This document shows positions 51,048 through 60,140 of a DNA stretch of 64,000 nucleotides, piece by piece. This DNA comes from Litchfieldia alkalitelluris (GTDB lineage Bacteria > Bacillota > Bacilli > Bacillales > Salisediminibacteriaceae): contig NZ_KZ119600.1 in the NCBI RefSeq assembly GCF_002153425.1, forward strand, positions 2,345,920 to 2,409,919, written 5' to 3'. Below the pieces are notes generated by a model. The model had not been told where the DNA came from. It saw nothing but the letters and a program-made list of their open reading frames with translations, and searched no databases. Position 1 is the first letter of the stretch; each line of letters opens with the position of its first letter. The position numbers and the translations under genes were made by a program.

Positions 51048-52175
51048 ATGACTAAATTTATAAAAATAATTCCTGGTTTTTTACTTTGTATATTCATTAT
51101 GATTAGCTCATTATATATTGCTGATAGGCTAGGTGCGATCGTTAATCAATTTCAAGGCTTACCAGCAAGTGCATCCAGCCCTATTTCATCTATATTTATT
51201 GCTATTATTTTAGGTTTGTTAATTAGAAACCTTATTGGCTTAAAGGAACAATTTACACATGGTGTAACTTTTTCATTGAAGATAATTTTGAAATTAGGAA
51301 TCGTCCTTCTTGGTATTCGTTTAAGCTTTTATGATGTTATTACTTTAGGGGCATGGGGGATTCCAATTATACTTACTTGTGTCATTGCAGGGTTAACAAT
51401 CACCTTATGGATTACAGAAAAATTGAAGCAGTCACACCGATTAGGTACATTAACTGCAGTTGGAACAGGAATTTGTGGAGTAACTGCAATCGTTGGAACA
51501 GCACCAGGAATAAAGGCTAACGATGAAGAAATTGCATATGCCATAGGAAACATTACGATCTTCGGTATTTTAGCAATGTTTATTTATCCCCATTTAGCCT
51601 ACTTTATTTTTAATAATGATCCGATAAGAATTGGTTTATTTTTAGGTACTTCCATTCATGAGACTGCTCAAGTTGCTGGTGCCGCATTAATTTATGATCA
51701 AATTTATAACATGCCACAAGTAGTAGATATTGCTACAATAACAAAATTAACTAGAAACTCTTTACTAATTGCCGTAGTGCCAATAATGTCCTATTACTAT
51801 TTAAATAAAAAGAATGAGAGTAGAGGGGAGAAACATAATACTCCTACATGGTACAAATTGATTCCCTTATTCGTGGTTGGTTTTATTGCAATGGCAATTG
51901 TAAGAACTATTGGAGATAATGGAGTTACGGAACATGGTCTGGCCTTTGGGTTATTTGAATATGAGCAATGGACAAATATTTGGACTAACATAAATACATT
52001 AGGGTCAAAATATATGTTGGGAATAGCAATGGCTGGTGTAGGGTTATCTACAAATTTAAGTGTTTTTAAAGGAGTAGGTGCAAAGCCTTTTTATATAGGC
52101 ATGGCAGCAGCATTAACCGTTACTGTTGTCAGTCTAATCATGGTCTTCTTGCTTGGTGGTTTAATAAAAATGTAA
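51048..52175 (+). CDS. YeiH-family putative sulfate exporter
   Basis: A 375-residue membrane protein with about ten spans. Signature parts of the UPF0324/YeiH family are visible: GIVLLGIRLSFYDV, the GTGICGVTAIVGTAPGIKA loop, GTSIHETAQVAGAA, and GVGLSTNLSVFK near the end. Members are annotated as putative sulfate exporters on the basis of taurine degradation operons, and the actual substrate is not proven. CTCGGAGGATAC precedes the start; a good terminator follows. The gene is monocistronic. Confidence 0.88.
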   Translation: MTKFIKIIPGFLLCIFIMISSLYIADRLGAIVNQFQGLPASASSPISSIFIAIILGLLIRNLIGLKEQFTHGVTFSLKIILKLGIVLLGIRLSFYDVITLGAWGIPIILTCVIAGLTITLWITEKLKQSHRLGTLTAVGTGICGVTAIVGTAPGIKANDEEIAYAIGNITIFGILAMFIYPHLAYFIFNNDPIRIGLFLGTSIHETAQVAGAALIYDQIYNMPQVVDIATITKLTRNSLLIAVVPIMSYYYLNKKNESRGEKHNTPTWYKLIPLFVVGFIAMAIVRTIGDNGVTEHGLAFGLFEYEQWTNIWTNINTLGSKYMLGIAMAGVGLSTNLSVFKGVGAKPFYIGMAAALTVTVVSLIMVFLLGGLIKM

Positions 52176-52181
52176 GGGAAG

Positions 52182-52222
52182 AGTACCGAAGGGAAGGAAA
52201 TCATTCCATTTCGGTACTTTTT
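52182..52222 (+). terminator. terminator of the YeiH-family gene
   Basis: AGTACCGAA (52182-52190) pairs with TTCGGTACT (52210-52218) and is followed by T. Confidence 0.88.
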
Positions 52223-52412
52223 ACACTCTTGCGTTCTATATATATAACAAAATGGCCGAAATCAGTTCTTTATACCTAGTTGTTTTTTGTTGAATATGGT
52301 TGATTTAGGTAATAATACGAGGTTTAATAGTAAATAGAGTTATAACGTGCGATATATAGTACATTTGATTAATGAAGCGATTTTCATTCTATTTACAAAG
52401 GAGTTCAGCCAT

Positions 52413-53651
52413 ATGAATATCTTATATGTAACGGAAATGGTTCCATTTCACTGTGGAAATAATGAACAGGTAAGGGCGTACTATCAAATTCGAGCATTAT
52501 TAGAAGAAGGTTGCACAGTGGATTGTATTTTTTTCCATGAAAATTTTATCTATGTTTTATCTGGTATGGAAGTTCTTTGCCGTTCTTTTAATCAAAAAAA
52601 TATTAAAATTTTTACTCGGCAAAATATCAACAAAAATTATTTCACGAGTATTATAAAGGGATTTCCAGGATCAATTGCGAAATTTACCGCTCCTGAACTA
52701 AATGATATTATTCGAGATATGTTAAAAAAACACCCATATGATGTCATTCAAATACAGAGTAAAATAGCCCATAATCTTTCCGTTACAGACGGATACCCCA
52801 AAGTAGTGATAGATTATATCGGATCTGAGAGTCTAAAATTAAATAGGCAGCTCGGCAACACGAATAGTGTAATAAAAAAATATTGGTTAAAAGAAAAGGT
52901 CCGTAGAATGACTTTACATGAAACTCGGTTAGGGAAAATATATCCAATTGGCATTGTACAGTCTGAAAAGGATCGTAAGCAATTCCATAATCATAACACT
53001 TTAAAGGTTATACCTAATATTAAGTACTTTCCACCTAGGTTAAAACGCGCGGTTAAGAAAGAAGCACTCATCTTTACAGGTATGATGAATAAGGTGGAAA
53101 ACATTGAAGCCGCTAAAAGACTTGTTAATCATATTTTTGTACCCTTAAAAGAAACATACCAGTCATTAGAATGCTGGATCGTTGGTGGGGAACCTTCAGA
53201 TGAAGTACTTGCACTAAATAATATAGAAGGTGTATCTGTAACAGGTTCAGTAGAAGATTTATCGCAACACATTAGAAACAGTAGCGTATATATAGCACCG
53301 CAAACATTCGGTAATGAAGCGCAGCAGCATCTAATCGAAGCAGCTACACAAGTAGTTCCAATCATACTCACGGAAGAAATGAACAGTATGATTGGCTTTA
53401 CACATCAGAAAGAAGCACTAATTGCTATTACTGATAGTGACTTTAAAGAAAAAATTAAAGACGTACTAGAGGATAGTTATTTAAGAAACAGACTGTCTAG
53501 AAACGCAAAAAAATATATTAAGCAAAGACATTCAAATGAATCAGTACTTCGATTACTTATGCATACGTATCTGTCACAACATAGTGATGACGAAACATCA
53601 TTGAGCATACACTCCAACCTAGATGAGGCGAGAAAAGAGGTTGGGAAATAA
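52413..53651 (+). CDS. glycosyltransferase, GT4-like
   Basis: A 412-residue GT-B fold glycosyltransferase. The N-terminal domain begins MNILYVTEMVPFHCGNNEQV, with the nucleotide-sugar-independent Rossmann strand first. The C-terminal domain has ALIFTGMMNKVENIEAAKRL, WIVGGEPSDEV and VYIAPQTFGNEAQQHLIEA, in which the usual E-x(7)-E glycosyl donor motif appears as GNEAQQHLIEA. Such enzymes add sugars to lipids, teichoic acids or spore polymers. No other glycan genes are near. ATG 52413 has AAAGGAG upstream; the frame extends to 52347 without a site. Confidence 0.83.
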   Translation: MNILYVTEMVPFHCGNNEQVRAYYQIRALLEEGCTVDCIFFHENFIYVLSGMEVLCRSFNQKNIKIFTRQNINKNYFTSIIKGFPGSIAKFTAPELNDIIRDMLKKHPYDVIQIQSKIAHNLSVTDGYPKVVIDYIGSESLKLNRQLGNTNSVIKKYWLKEKVRRMTLHETRLGKIYPIGIVQSEKDRKQFHNHNTLKVIPNIKYFPPRLKRAVKKEALIFTGMMNKVENIEAAKRLVNHIFVPLKETYQSLECWIVGGEPSDEVLALNNIEGVSVTGSVEDLSQHIRNSSVYIAPQTFGNEAQQHLIEAATQVVPIILTEEMNSMIGFTHQKEALIAITDSDFKEKIKDVLEDSYLRNRLSRNAKKYIKQRHSNESVLRLLMHTYLSQHSDDETSLSIHSNLDEARKEVGK

Positions 53652-53763
53652 CATTAGATTATTCTTTTGTCCAACTCTATATTTACTTTTTAATTCATGA
53701 CAATCTCTGATAGAATGTCATTAATTAAAACTCTTCACTACAATACGAGAGGGGACAAATAAA

Positions 53764-54774
53764 TTGAAAATAGATCAATTTCCAAGAAATAAATACTCAA
53801 CGCTACCTACACCAATTGAAAAAGCTAGTAATCTTTCAAAGAATATGGGTGGTCCAAATATTTTTATCAAACGAGACGATCTTCTTGGGTTAGCTGAGGG
53901 AGGAAATAAAACTAGAAAATTAGAATTTCTTATTGCTGATGCTCAAGCTAAGGGAGCAGATACAATTATAACTGCAGGGGGAATCCAATCCAATCATTGT
54001 CGATTAACACTAGCTGCATGTATAAAAGAAAATCTAAAGTGTATTTTAATCCTTGAAGAAAACAAAGATGATCTCTACCATACAAAAAACAATGGGAACT
54101 TTCTTCTTTACCATCTTATAAACCCTGAGTCAGTCAAAATAGTTAAAAATGGTACGGATGTTTATGAAGAGATGGAAAGAGTAGCTAACCAAGTGAAATC
54201 AGAAGGTGGATCGCCTTATGTTATTCCTGTAGGTGGATCAAATGTAATTGGTGCTACAGGATATGTTGCATGTGCACAAGAGATAATACAGCAATCGAAG
54301 GACATTGATGTACAATTTGATTATGTTATATGTGCTAGTGGTAGTGCAGGCATGCAAGCTGGCTTACTCACTGGTTTTTTAGGAGAAAATAGTAGTACGA
54401 AAGTAATTGGCATAAATGTAAGTCGAGGAAAAGTGGAACAAGAAGAAAATGTTCTAGATTTAACTAGGGCAACAGCTAAACACTTGTCGTTTATAGATAA
54501 AATCTCAAAGGATAATGTACGTTGCTTCGATTCTTATGTAGGTCCTGGGTATGCCCTTCCTACAAAGGGTATGAAAGAAGCAGTTCGTTTATTAGCAAAT
54601 ACAGAGGGAATTCTTCTTGACCCCGTATATACGGGAAAAACAATGGCTGGCTTAATTAATCTTATACGGCAAGGATTTTTCAATGACGAAGATAATATAT
54701 TATTTTTACATTCTGGTGGAACACCTGCTTTGTACGCTTACACACCATTTTTCTATGAAGAAGATCATTCCTGA
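53764..54774 (+). CDS. D-cysteine desulfhydrase / ACC deaminase family PLP enzyme
   Basis: A 336-residue fold-type II PLP enzyme. The Schiff-base lysine is in EGGNKTRKLEF near residue 58, and the substrate-binding serine and asparagine are in GGIQSNHCRLT. GSAGMQAGLLTG binds the phosphate, and SGGTPALYAY closes the protein. Family members are D-cysteine desulfhydrase (DcyD), ACC deaminase and L-cysteate sulfo-lyase. GGIQSNHCR with LLGLAEGGNK favours the D-cysteine desulfhydrase group. The start is TTG 53764 behind AGAGGGGACAAATAA. Confidence 0.87.
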   Translation: MKIDQFPRNKYSTLPTPIEKASNLSKNMGGPNIFIKRDDLLGLAEGGNKTRKLEFLIADAQAKGADTIITAGGIQSNHCRLTLAACIKENLKCILILEENKDDLYHTKNNGNFLLYHLINPESVKIVKNGTDVYEEMERVANQVKSEGGSPYVIPVGGSNVIGATGYVACAQEIIQQSKDIDVQFDYVICASGSAGMQAGLLTGFLGENSSTKVIGINVSRGKVEQEENVLDLTRATAKHLSFIDKISKDNVRCFDSYVGPGYALPTKGMKEAVRLLANTEGILLDPVYTGKTMAGLINLIRQGFFNDEDNILFLHSGGTPALYAYTPFFYEEDHS

Positions 54775-54870
54775 AAATAGATTTTGTGGATCTAGTTAAC
54801 AGGAAAATGGCAAATTTTATCGAATAGTTAATTATGATACATAATATAGAGAGAAATGGGTGAAGCAAAG

Positions 54871-55326
54871 TTGGAAAAGAACATACTCGGTAACAATATT
54901 ATTGCTCAGATAGGTATATTAGTTCATGATATTGAAAAAACGGCACAAGTGTATGCAGACTTTTTTGGAATTGATAAACCGGAAATTAGTATGACTGATC
55001 CTTTAGATAAAGCAGGGACAGAATATAAGGGTGAAGCTACTGAAGCACGGGCTAAATTAGCTTTCTTTGATATGGGTTCTCTGCAACTTGAGTTAATTGA
55101 ACCAGATAATCATCCAAGTACTTGGAGAGAACACTTGGATAAGCATGGGGAAGGACCACACCATATTGCCTTTTTTGTAGAAGGAATGCAAGAAAAGGTT
55201 GCCTTGCTAGAAAGTAACTCTATGCCACTCATGCAAAAAGCAGAATATACAGGTGGCCGATATGCTTATATGGACACCTTCAAAGATTTAAAAGTGATGA
55301 TAGAGTTACTTGAAAATGACAAATAA
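54871..55326 (+). CDS. VOC-family protein (glyoxalase/methylmalonyl-CoA epimerase-like)
   Basis: A protein of about 150 residues with the two-module VOC fold. The first module has IAQIGILVHDIEKTAQVYAD, and the second begins GPHHIAFFVEGMQEKV and ends with the metal-binding glutamate in KVMIELLEN. Metal ligands appear to be a Glu in the first module (LQLELIEP), His in the second (GEGPHHIAF) and the final Glu. The sequence is nearest to methylmalonyl-CoA epimerase-like members, but no mutase gene is near. The start may be TTG 54871 (after GGGTGA) or ATG 54856. Confidence 0.8.
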   Translation: MEKNILGNNIIAQIGILVHDIEKTAQVYADFFGIDKPEISMTDPLDKAGTEYKGEATEARAKLAFFDMGSLQLELIEPDNHPSTWREHLDKHGEGPHHIAFFVEGMQEKVALLESNSMPLMQKAEYTGGRYAYMDTFKDLKVMIELLENDK

Positions 55327-55388
55327 ATAGAACATTGAATTAATCTTGATTAGACCCATAAGAGTGAGAGAATTAAAAATTATGCATT

Positions 55389-55430
55389 AAAAACGAGACC
55401 TTTTCACATAGTGAATTTGTCTCGTTTTTT
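55389..55430. terminator. bidirectional terminator overlapping the GNAT stop codon
   Basis: AAAAACGAGAC pairs perfectly with GTCTCGTTTTT. A T run ends the right arm on the plus strand and an A-rich run precedes the left arm, so it works on both strands. The last T bases belong to the stop codon of the convergent gene. Confidence 0.88.
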
Positions 55431-56286
55431 ATTGTCTTTCAATTCCGTACAACATCCATGGTGAAGGAAGTTCGAAATTATGATCCTTCGGAAGCGATTC
55501 CACTTCTTCCTTTTTTATATCCAGCCAAATGTAACAATTCCCTACAACTTGATCCTTTAGCTGTCTATATTCTAAAGAGATTGTTTCCCAAAGACCCTTT
55601 TGTGTGGAGAAGTCGCTCCAAGGATAGATTGCATGAAGGTAATGGTCTTTCTTTTGATCATACTTTGTAATAACAATACGGGTTTTTGTTTCATTTTCAT
55701 AGAAAGACCATTTATCAATTAACTCATCTTTAAACAAATTTTCCGATGAAGGTAAAGGATAATAGCATTCGTAAGGAAAGAGAGCCTTCGGTTTTATAAA
55801 TGCCTCGTCCAACCAATACTTCTTCCTATCTAAGCAAGTGACTGGCCTCCAGACCTTCGAACCTGTTTCTAATACCGAAACATCTGTCGTTAAAGCACCA
55901 TGTAAAGTTGTATAGTTATGTAAGCCAAGTTTTTCAACAACTCGTCTAGCCGGAATGTTATGCTCTTGTGTATTAGCTCCTATCCACCTGATTTGCTCCA
56001 TTTTAAATGCTTCATCCATTACAGCACTTAATAGATCTGTTGCTAAATTATTCCCCCTAAATCGTATGTCACTTCGTAAGCGGCCTAACATGGCGTAATT
56101 TCCTGCAAATATTGAAAAACCTCCCATTGTAACCATCTGATTATCAATGAAAATGCCGTATAAACGATGAGTATCGCCAGTTAACCTCTCAAATATCCTA
56201 GCCACATAATCGTCTTCAATTCCTGTATCCATTGCTAAAAAATATGTAATATCTTCATTAGTCAATTGTCTAAATTCTTTATTCAT
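55429..56286 (-). CDS. GNAT-family N-acetyltransferase
   Basis: A 285-residue protein. The GNAT domain occupies about residues 1-140, with LRSDIRFRGNNLATDLLSAV as the acetyl-CoA loop (R-x-x-G-N/G variant: RFRGNN) and ARRVVEKLGLHNYTTLHGA as the end of the fold. A second domain of about 140 residues, rich in Trp and Tyr, follows and is not recognised; it may define the acceptor. ATG 56286 has GGAGGAATATA upstream, whereas the in-frame ATG at 56337 has none. Confidence 0.8.
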   Translation of the reverse strand: MNKEFRQLTNEDITYFLAMDTGIEDDYVARIFERLTGDTHRLYGIFIDNQMVTMGGFSIFAGNYAMLGRLRSDIRFRGNNLATDLLSAVMDEAFKMEQIRWIGANTQEHNIPARRVVEKLGLHNYTTLHGALTTDVSVLETGSKVWRPVTCLDRKKYWLDEAFIKPKALFPYECYYPLPSSENLFKDELIDKWSFYENETKTRIVITKYDQKKDHYLHAIYPWSDFSTQKGLWETISLEYRQLKDQVVGNCYIWLDIKKEEVESLPKDHNFELPSPWMLYGIERQ

Positions 56287-56477
56287 TAATATATTCCTCC
56301 ACATTGTTCTACATTTAATCAAAAGATTAAACATCAATTATTACATAGCCAACAACTGAACAAGCATATATATTACGAAAACTTGTGGGTAAAGTTAAGA
56401 AGGTTGTTAGTAAGTTAATTTTCCTTCATAATTAATATACTCTCATTTTTAATTGACATATGTAAAGGATGATGGCT

Positions 56478-56822
56478 ATGACAGTTATTGAAAAAGTCTT
56501 AATCGTTGAGGGAACAAATGATCGAAAACGGGTTAGAAAAGTTTTAGATGAACCAATAGATATCATTTGCACATATGGAACTTTAAGTGAAGAAAAGCTT
56601 GAAACCTTGATTTTACCGATTGAAGATAAAGAGGTATATGTATTCGTTGATGCAGACGATGCTGGTGAATTATTAAGGAAACAAATTAAGAGGGAACTTC
56701 CAAATGCCATTCATTTACATACTCAAAAAGGCTATGGACAAGTAGAAACCACTCCATTGGATTACTTGACACAAATTCTCGGAGCCCATTTTAAAGTTAA
56801 AGAACCTAACGGACTCATTTAA
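56478..56822 (+). CDS. stand-alone TOPRIM-domain protein (YusF-like)
   Basis: A 114-residue single TOPRIM domain. The conserved glutamate is in VLIVEGTNDRKRV, and the D-x-D pair is in VYVFVDADDAGELLRK. Stand-alone TOPRIM proteins of this type occur in Bacillus (YusF) and are related to small nucleases or primase cores such as RNase M5; this one has not been assigned an activity to my knowledge. AAAGG lies nine bases before ATG 56478; two ATG codons at 56469 and 56472 overlap that site. Confidence 0.82.
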   Translation: MTVIEKVLIVEGTNDRKRVRKVLDEPIDIICTYGTLSEEKLETLILPIEDKEVYVFVDADDAGELLRKQIKRELPNAIHLHTQKGYGQVETTPLDYLTQILGAHFKVKEPNGLI

Positions 56823-56883
56823 GTTTTAAAATTGTTGATTTAAGGTATAATCAATTATCCACTCTATTTTACAAGGTGATCAC

Positions 56884-58671
56884 ATGTATAGATTATTAAA
56901 AAACAGTCTCATTGATTTTAAATATTCATATAAAAAATACCTGTCTTTTACAATTCTGTATATGCTTCTTACAAGTATCATTTTTGTGCCTATTATTTCC
57001 TATCTCTTTAACCGAGTTTTAAAAGGAGTAGGTACTGGTTCGCTTCTCAACGCAGAGGTTTATCAAATTGGTCTTACATATTCAGGAATTCTTGGGATGC
57101 TTGCCATAAGTTTCTTAGCTGTATTAGTCCTCTTTATTGAATTTGGAGTTATGATTTCTATTGCACAAAAAAGATTTTTCAACAGAGATCTCTACGTTGC
57201 TGAAGCATTCGTTACAACACTTAGTAAAACACCGAAGCTACTTGGATTTGGATTAGTTTACTTAGTGCTTATTTTATTACTAATCATACCTTTTCTTGAT
57301 ATATCATCATTACCTGCCCTTCTTGATATAAATGTACCAATCATACTTAATACTTTCTATTATGAGCAAGCATATTTATTTGTTGTTCTATATGTTTTCT
57401 TCATTTCTATTGCCATTTACTTCTTAATTAGATGGATTTTCACTTTACATTACATATTCTTAGAAAATAAAACGATATGGCAAGCAATGAAAGCAAGCTT
57501 AAATCTTACAAAGTCTAATAGACTAAAAATCATTGTAAAGGTATTGTTGGTAAATCTCCTTCTTTACTTATTTGGTATGATATTTTTGTCTGTTGTATCC
57601 CTCATTCCTAATATCACTAATAACATCTTTTTAGGAAGTATGATTGAAGATTATTTAATCACTTTTTCTAGTTACATGATGATTATATTTACTATGTTGT
57701 TAATTCCAATCAATGTCATTATCATTACAAGACTTTTCTTTCGATATAAGAAAAAACAAGGTGATGCTATTGAAGACCAATTGCATACGGTTGGAAATAA
57801 ACGATTAAATCATATAGAAAGTAAAATAACACATTTTTTCAATAAAAGAAGGTTCCTATTAGGAGCATTATTCCTAGTTTACATTACTGGTATTGTCATC
57901 ATTAACTATAGTGTCAACGATAATATCGTTTATTTAAAATGGAATGTCCAAGTAGCTGCACATAGGGGTGATTTGATGCATGCACCAGAAAACTCAATTA
58001 GCAGTATTCGATCTGCCATTGAAAAAGGGGTGGATGCTGTAGAAATTGATGTGATGCTCACAGAAGACCTTGAAATCATTCTAAATCATGATGAAGATCT
58101 TGAAAGGGTTGCCGGGATTCAAAGGAGAGTCGCTGATATGACGTATGATGAAATTAGAGAAGTGGATATAGGAAAGCATTTCTCTGAAGAATTTATCGGA
58201 GAGGGGACCCCCACCCTAGAAGAAGCAATACTGGAAGTGAAAGATGAGAACGTAAATTTAATTATCGATATAAAGGTTATTGATACAAGTTTAAACGATA
58301 TTTTTGCCGCTAAAATCATCGATCTTATAGAAAAATATGAAATAGAAGATATCTCATATGTCCAAGCTTTTAATTACAATATACTACAGGAAATTCGAAA
58401 AATTAACAGTGATATAAAAATCGGCCAGATACTTTACTTATCAGCTGGGGATTTATCATCACTAGATGTGGATTTTTATACGATCCGACAAACAATGCTG
58501 TCTGAACGCTTCATAGAAAATGCGAAAAGCTTAGACCGTGAAGTTTGGGTTTGGACGGTAAATATTGAACGTAATATAAGAGAAGTTCTAAAATACGATA
58601 TTAATGGGATTATTACAGATTATCCTGAAAGAGTTCAAAATGTAATTGGTATTGATTTCACGCAAGAATAA
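56884..58671 (+). CDS. membrane glycerophosphodiester phosphodiesterase
   Basis: A 595-residue protein. The N-terminal half (about 1-345) is a membrane domain with about seven spans of the GPDPase_memb type. The C-terminal half is a GDPD TIM barrel with catalytic elements AAHRGDLMHAPENS, VEIDVMLT and LNHDEDLERV, which carry the two catalytic histidines and the metal-binding Glu and Asp. It splits glycerophosphodiesters into glycerol 3-phosphate and an alcohol, and membrane-linked members may act on lipid or teichoic-acid breakdown products. AAGGTGATC lies just before ATG 56884. It begins 62 bases after the TOPRIM gene. Confidence 0.9.
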   Translation: MYRLLKNSLIDFKYSYKKYLSFTILYMLLTSIIFVPIISYLFNRVLKGVGTGSLLNAEVYQIGLTYSGILGMLAISFLAVLVLFIEFGVMISIAQKRFFNRDLYVAEAFVTTLSKTPKLLGFGLVYLVLILLLIIPFLDISSLPALLDINVPIILNTFYYEQAYLFVVLYVFFISIAIYFLIRWIFTLHYIFLENKTIWQAMKASLNLTKSNRLKIIVKVLLVNLLLYLFGMIFLSVVSLIPNITNNIFLGSMIEDYLITFSSYMMIIFTMLLIPINVIIITRLFFRYKKKQGDAIEDQLHTVGNKRLNHIESKITHFFNKRRFLLGALFLVYITGIVIINYSVNDNIVYLKWNVQVAAHRGDLMHAPENSISSIRSAIEKGVDAVEIDVMLTEDLEIILNHDEDLERVAGIQRRVADMTYDEIREVDIGKHFSEEFIGEGTPTLEEAILEVKDENVNLIIDIKVIDTSLNDIFAAKIIDLIEKYEIEDISYVQAFNYNILQEIRKINSDIKIGQILYLSAGDLSSLDVDFYTIRQTMLSERFIENAKSLDREVWVWTVNIERNIREVLKYDINGIITDYPERVQNVIGIDFTQE

Positions 58672-58794
58672 ATACGTATATATTCAAGTTAATAACAACC
58701 TAACCTACTCCAACCGCAAGATTGAAAAAAAACCACTTTCATAAGGTTTATTTAGTATTTTTTAAAAACGAGAACTTAAGTAAGAACAGTGTTG

Positions 58795-58912
58795 ATATGA
58801 CAGAAACCTGCAAGACTCCTGTGGTAAAAGCAAGAGCTGAAGATCCCGCTGGACGTTTTTCCTGAGGAAGCTGAAGCCTTGCCTGCGAAAAGCGAGCTCG
58901 TGGATGTCATAT
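58795..58912. repeat. repeat-like element R2 bounded by ATATGACA/TGTCATAT
   Basis: A 118-bp segment with perfect 8-bp inverted ends (ATATGACA at 58795, TGTCATAT at 58905). Inside are GC-rich blocks AGACTCCTGTGG, GAGCTGAAGATCCCGC and GAGCTCGTGGATG that I recall as a repeated intergenic motif of Bacillaceae genomes. It is much richer in GC than its surroundings and non-coding. Only one copy is in this window. It fills most of the 300-base gap between the GDPD and htpX genes. Confidence 0.55.
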
Positions 58913-58941
58913 AAACACCTCTCATCACGGATTCAAGACAT

Positions 58942-58975
58942 AAAAAAACTGTCCAATAAATTGGACAGTTTTTTT
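58942..58975. terminator. bidirectional terminator between GDPD and htpX genes
   Basis: AAAAAAACTGTCCAA pairs with TTGGACAGTTTTTTT around TAAA. It lies five bases from the htpX stop codon (minus strand) and can also stop plus-strand transcripts. Confidence 0.9.
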
Positions 58976-58980
58976 ATATG

Positions 58981-59886
58981 TTATCGTTGCTCTAACCTTT
59001 TAATTCGTTCGTCTAAATCAGGGTGTGAAGAGAAGAGCTTTGCAACTCCACCTTTACCACTAATTTTCATCGTTTGAATTGCTGCATCGTCTTGACGCTG
59101 ACTATCAACATGGGCACGGTTCACATGAGCTTTCAATGAGCGTAGAGCGTGTGCCATTTTATCACGACCAGCAAGATCTGCTCCACCACGATCAGCATGG
59201 AATTCTCTATAACGCGAAAAGCTCATGACTACAATACTTCCAAGAATCGAGAATAGAATCTGGAAGATAATAATTGCTGCAAAACGGACAATCCATTGCA
59301 TTTCAGAACGAACAAGTCGCGAAACAAGGATCGCAACAATACGTGAAAAGAATACAACAAATGTATTAACAACACCTTGTAGAAGTGTCATCGTAACCAT
59401 ATCGCCGTTGGCAACGTGAGCAACCTCATGGGCAATAACACCTTCAACCGCATCGTCGTCCATCACATTTAATAAACCAGCAGATACAGCTACTAATGAG
59501 CGTTTTTTAGAAGGTCCTGTGGCAAATGCGTTTACCTCGGGTGAATTGTAAATACCAACCTCAGGCATGTGCGTTAAACCAGCTGCTCTTGATAATCTGT
59601 GTACTTTTTCAACAATGTTTTTCTCTTGAGATGAAAGAGGACCATTAGGATCTAACACTTTCACTTTCATCATTGTTTTTGCAATCCACCTTGACATTGC
59701 CAATGATATAAAGGACCCTGTAAAACCAACAAGGATACTAAATACAGCTAGGGATACGAGACCATTTCCTTGAAGATCGAAGGATCGGCCAAGATCTGTA
59801 AATTGGGTTATGATTGACCAAACAATCACAATCGTTGTCATCACTAAAATGTTTGTTAATAAAAAGAATAATACTCTTTTCCCCAT
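58981..59886 (-). CDS. htpX: membrane zinc protease HtpX
   Basis: A 301-residue M48 peptidase. Two membrane segments (about 5-25 and 37-57) are followed by the protease domain with the zinc site HEVAH near residue 145 ([14 protein letters not shown]). Two more membrane segments follow (about 160-180 and 193-215), then the third ligand glutamate in [11 protein letters not shown]. The end [17 protein letters not shown] is typical. HtpX removes misfolded membrane proteins and is induced by stress. ATG 59886 has GGAGG six bases upstream; the longer frame from 59961 contains that site. Confidence 0.95.
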   Translation of the reverse strand: MGKRVLFFLLTNILVMTTIVIVWSIITQFTDLGRSFDLQGNGLVSLAVFSILVGFTGSFISLAMSRWIAKTMMKVKVLDPNGPLSSQEKNIVEKVHRLSRAAGLTHMPEVGIYNSPEVNAFATGPSKKRSLVAVSAGLLNVMDDDAVEGVIAHEVAHVANGDMVTMTLLQGVVNTFVVFFSRIVAILVSRLVRSEMQWIVRFAAIIIFQILFSILGSIVVMSFSRYREFHADRGGADLAGRDKMAHALRSLKAHVNRAHVDSQRQDDAAIQTMKISGKGGVAKLFSSHPDLDERIKRLEQR

Positions 59887-60140
59887 CATACGCCTCCATT
59901 TTAAAAAAAGATAATAATATAATAACATGTCCACTGTGCAAAAAGATAGAAACAACAACAAATATATGGTGAAGGAATTAATACATGCAACACCGAATGG
60001 ATGATTAGAATAAATTTATAGGAGCATTCCTGTAATAAAGAAATTTGAGGTTTGAAACAAAAAGAGCCCCTTGGTATGATACGAGGTGTCCGAAGCTGCA
60101 GCGCAAGGACCCTGAATTAGATACCCAAGGAGGACTCAAA

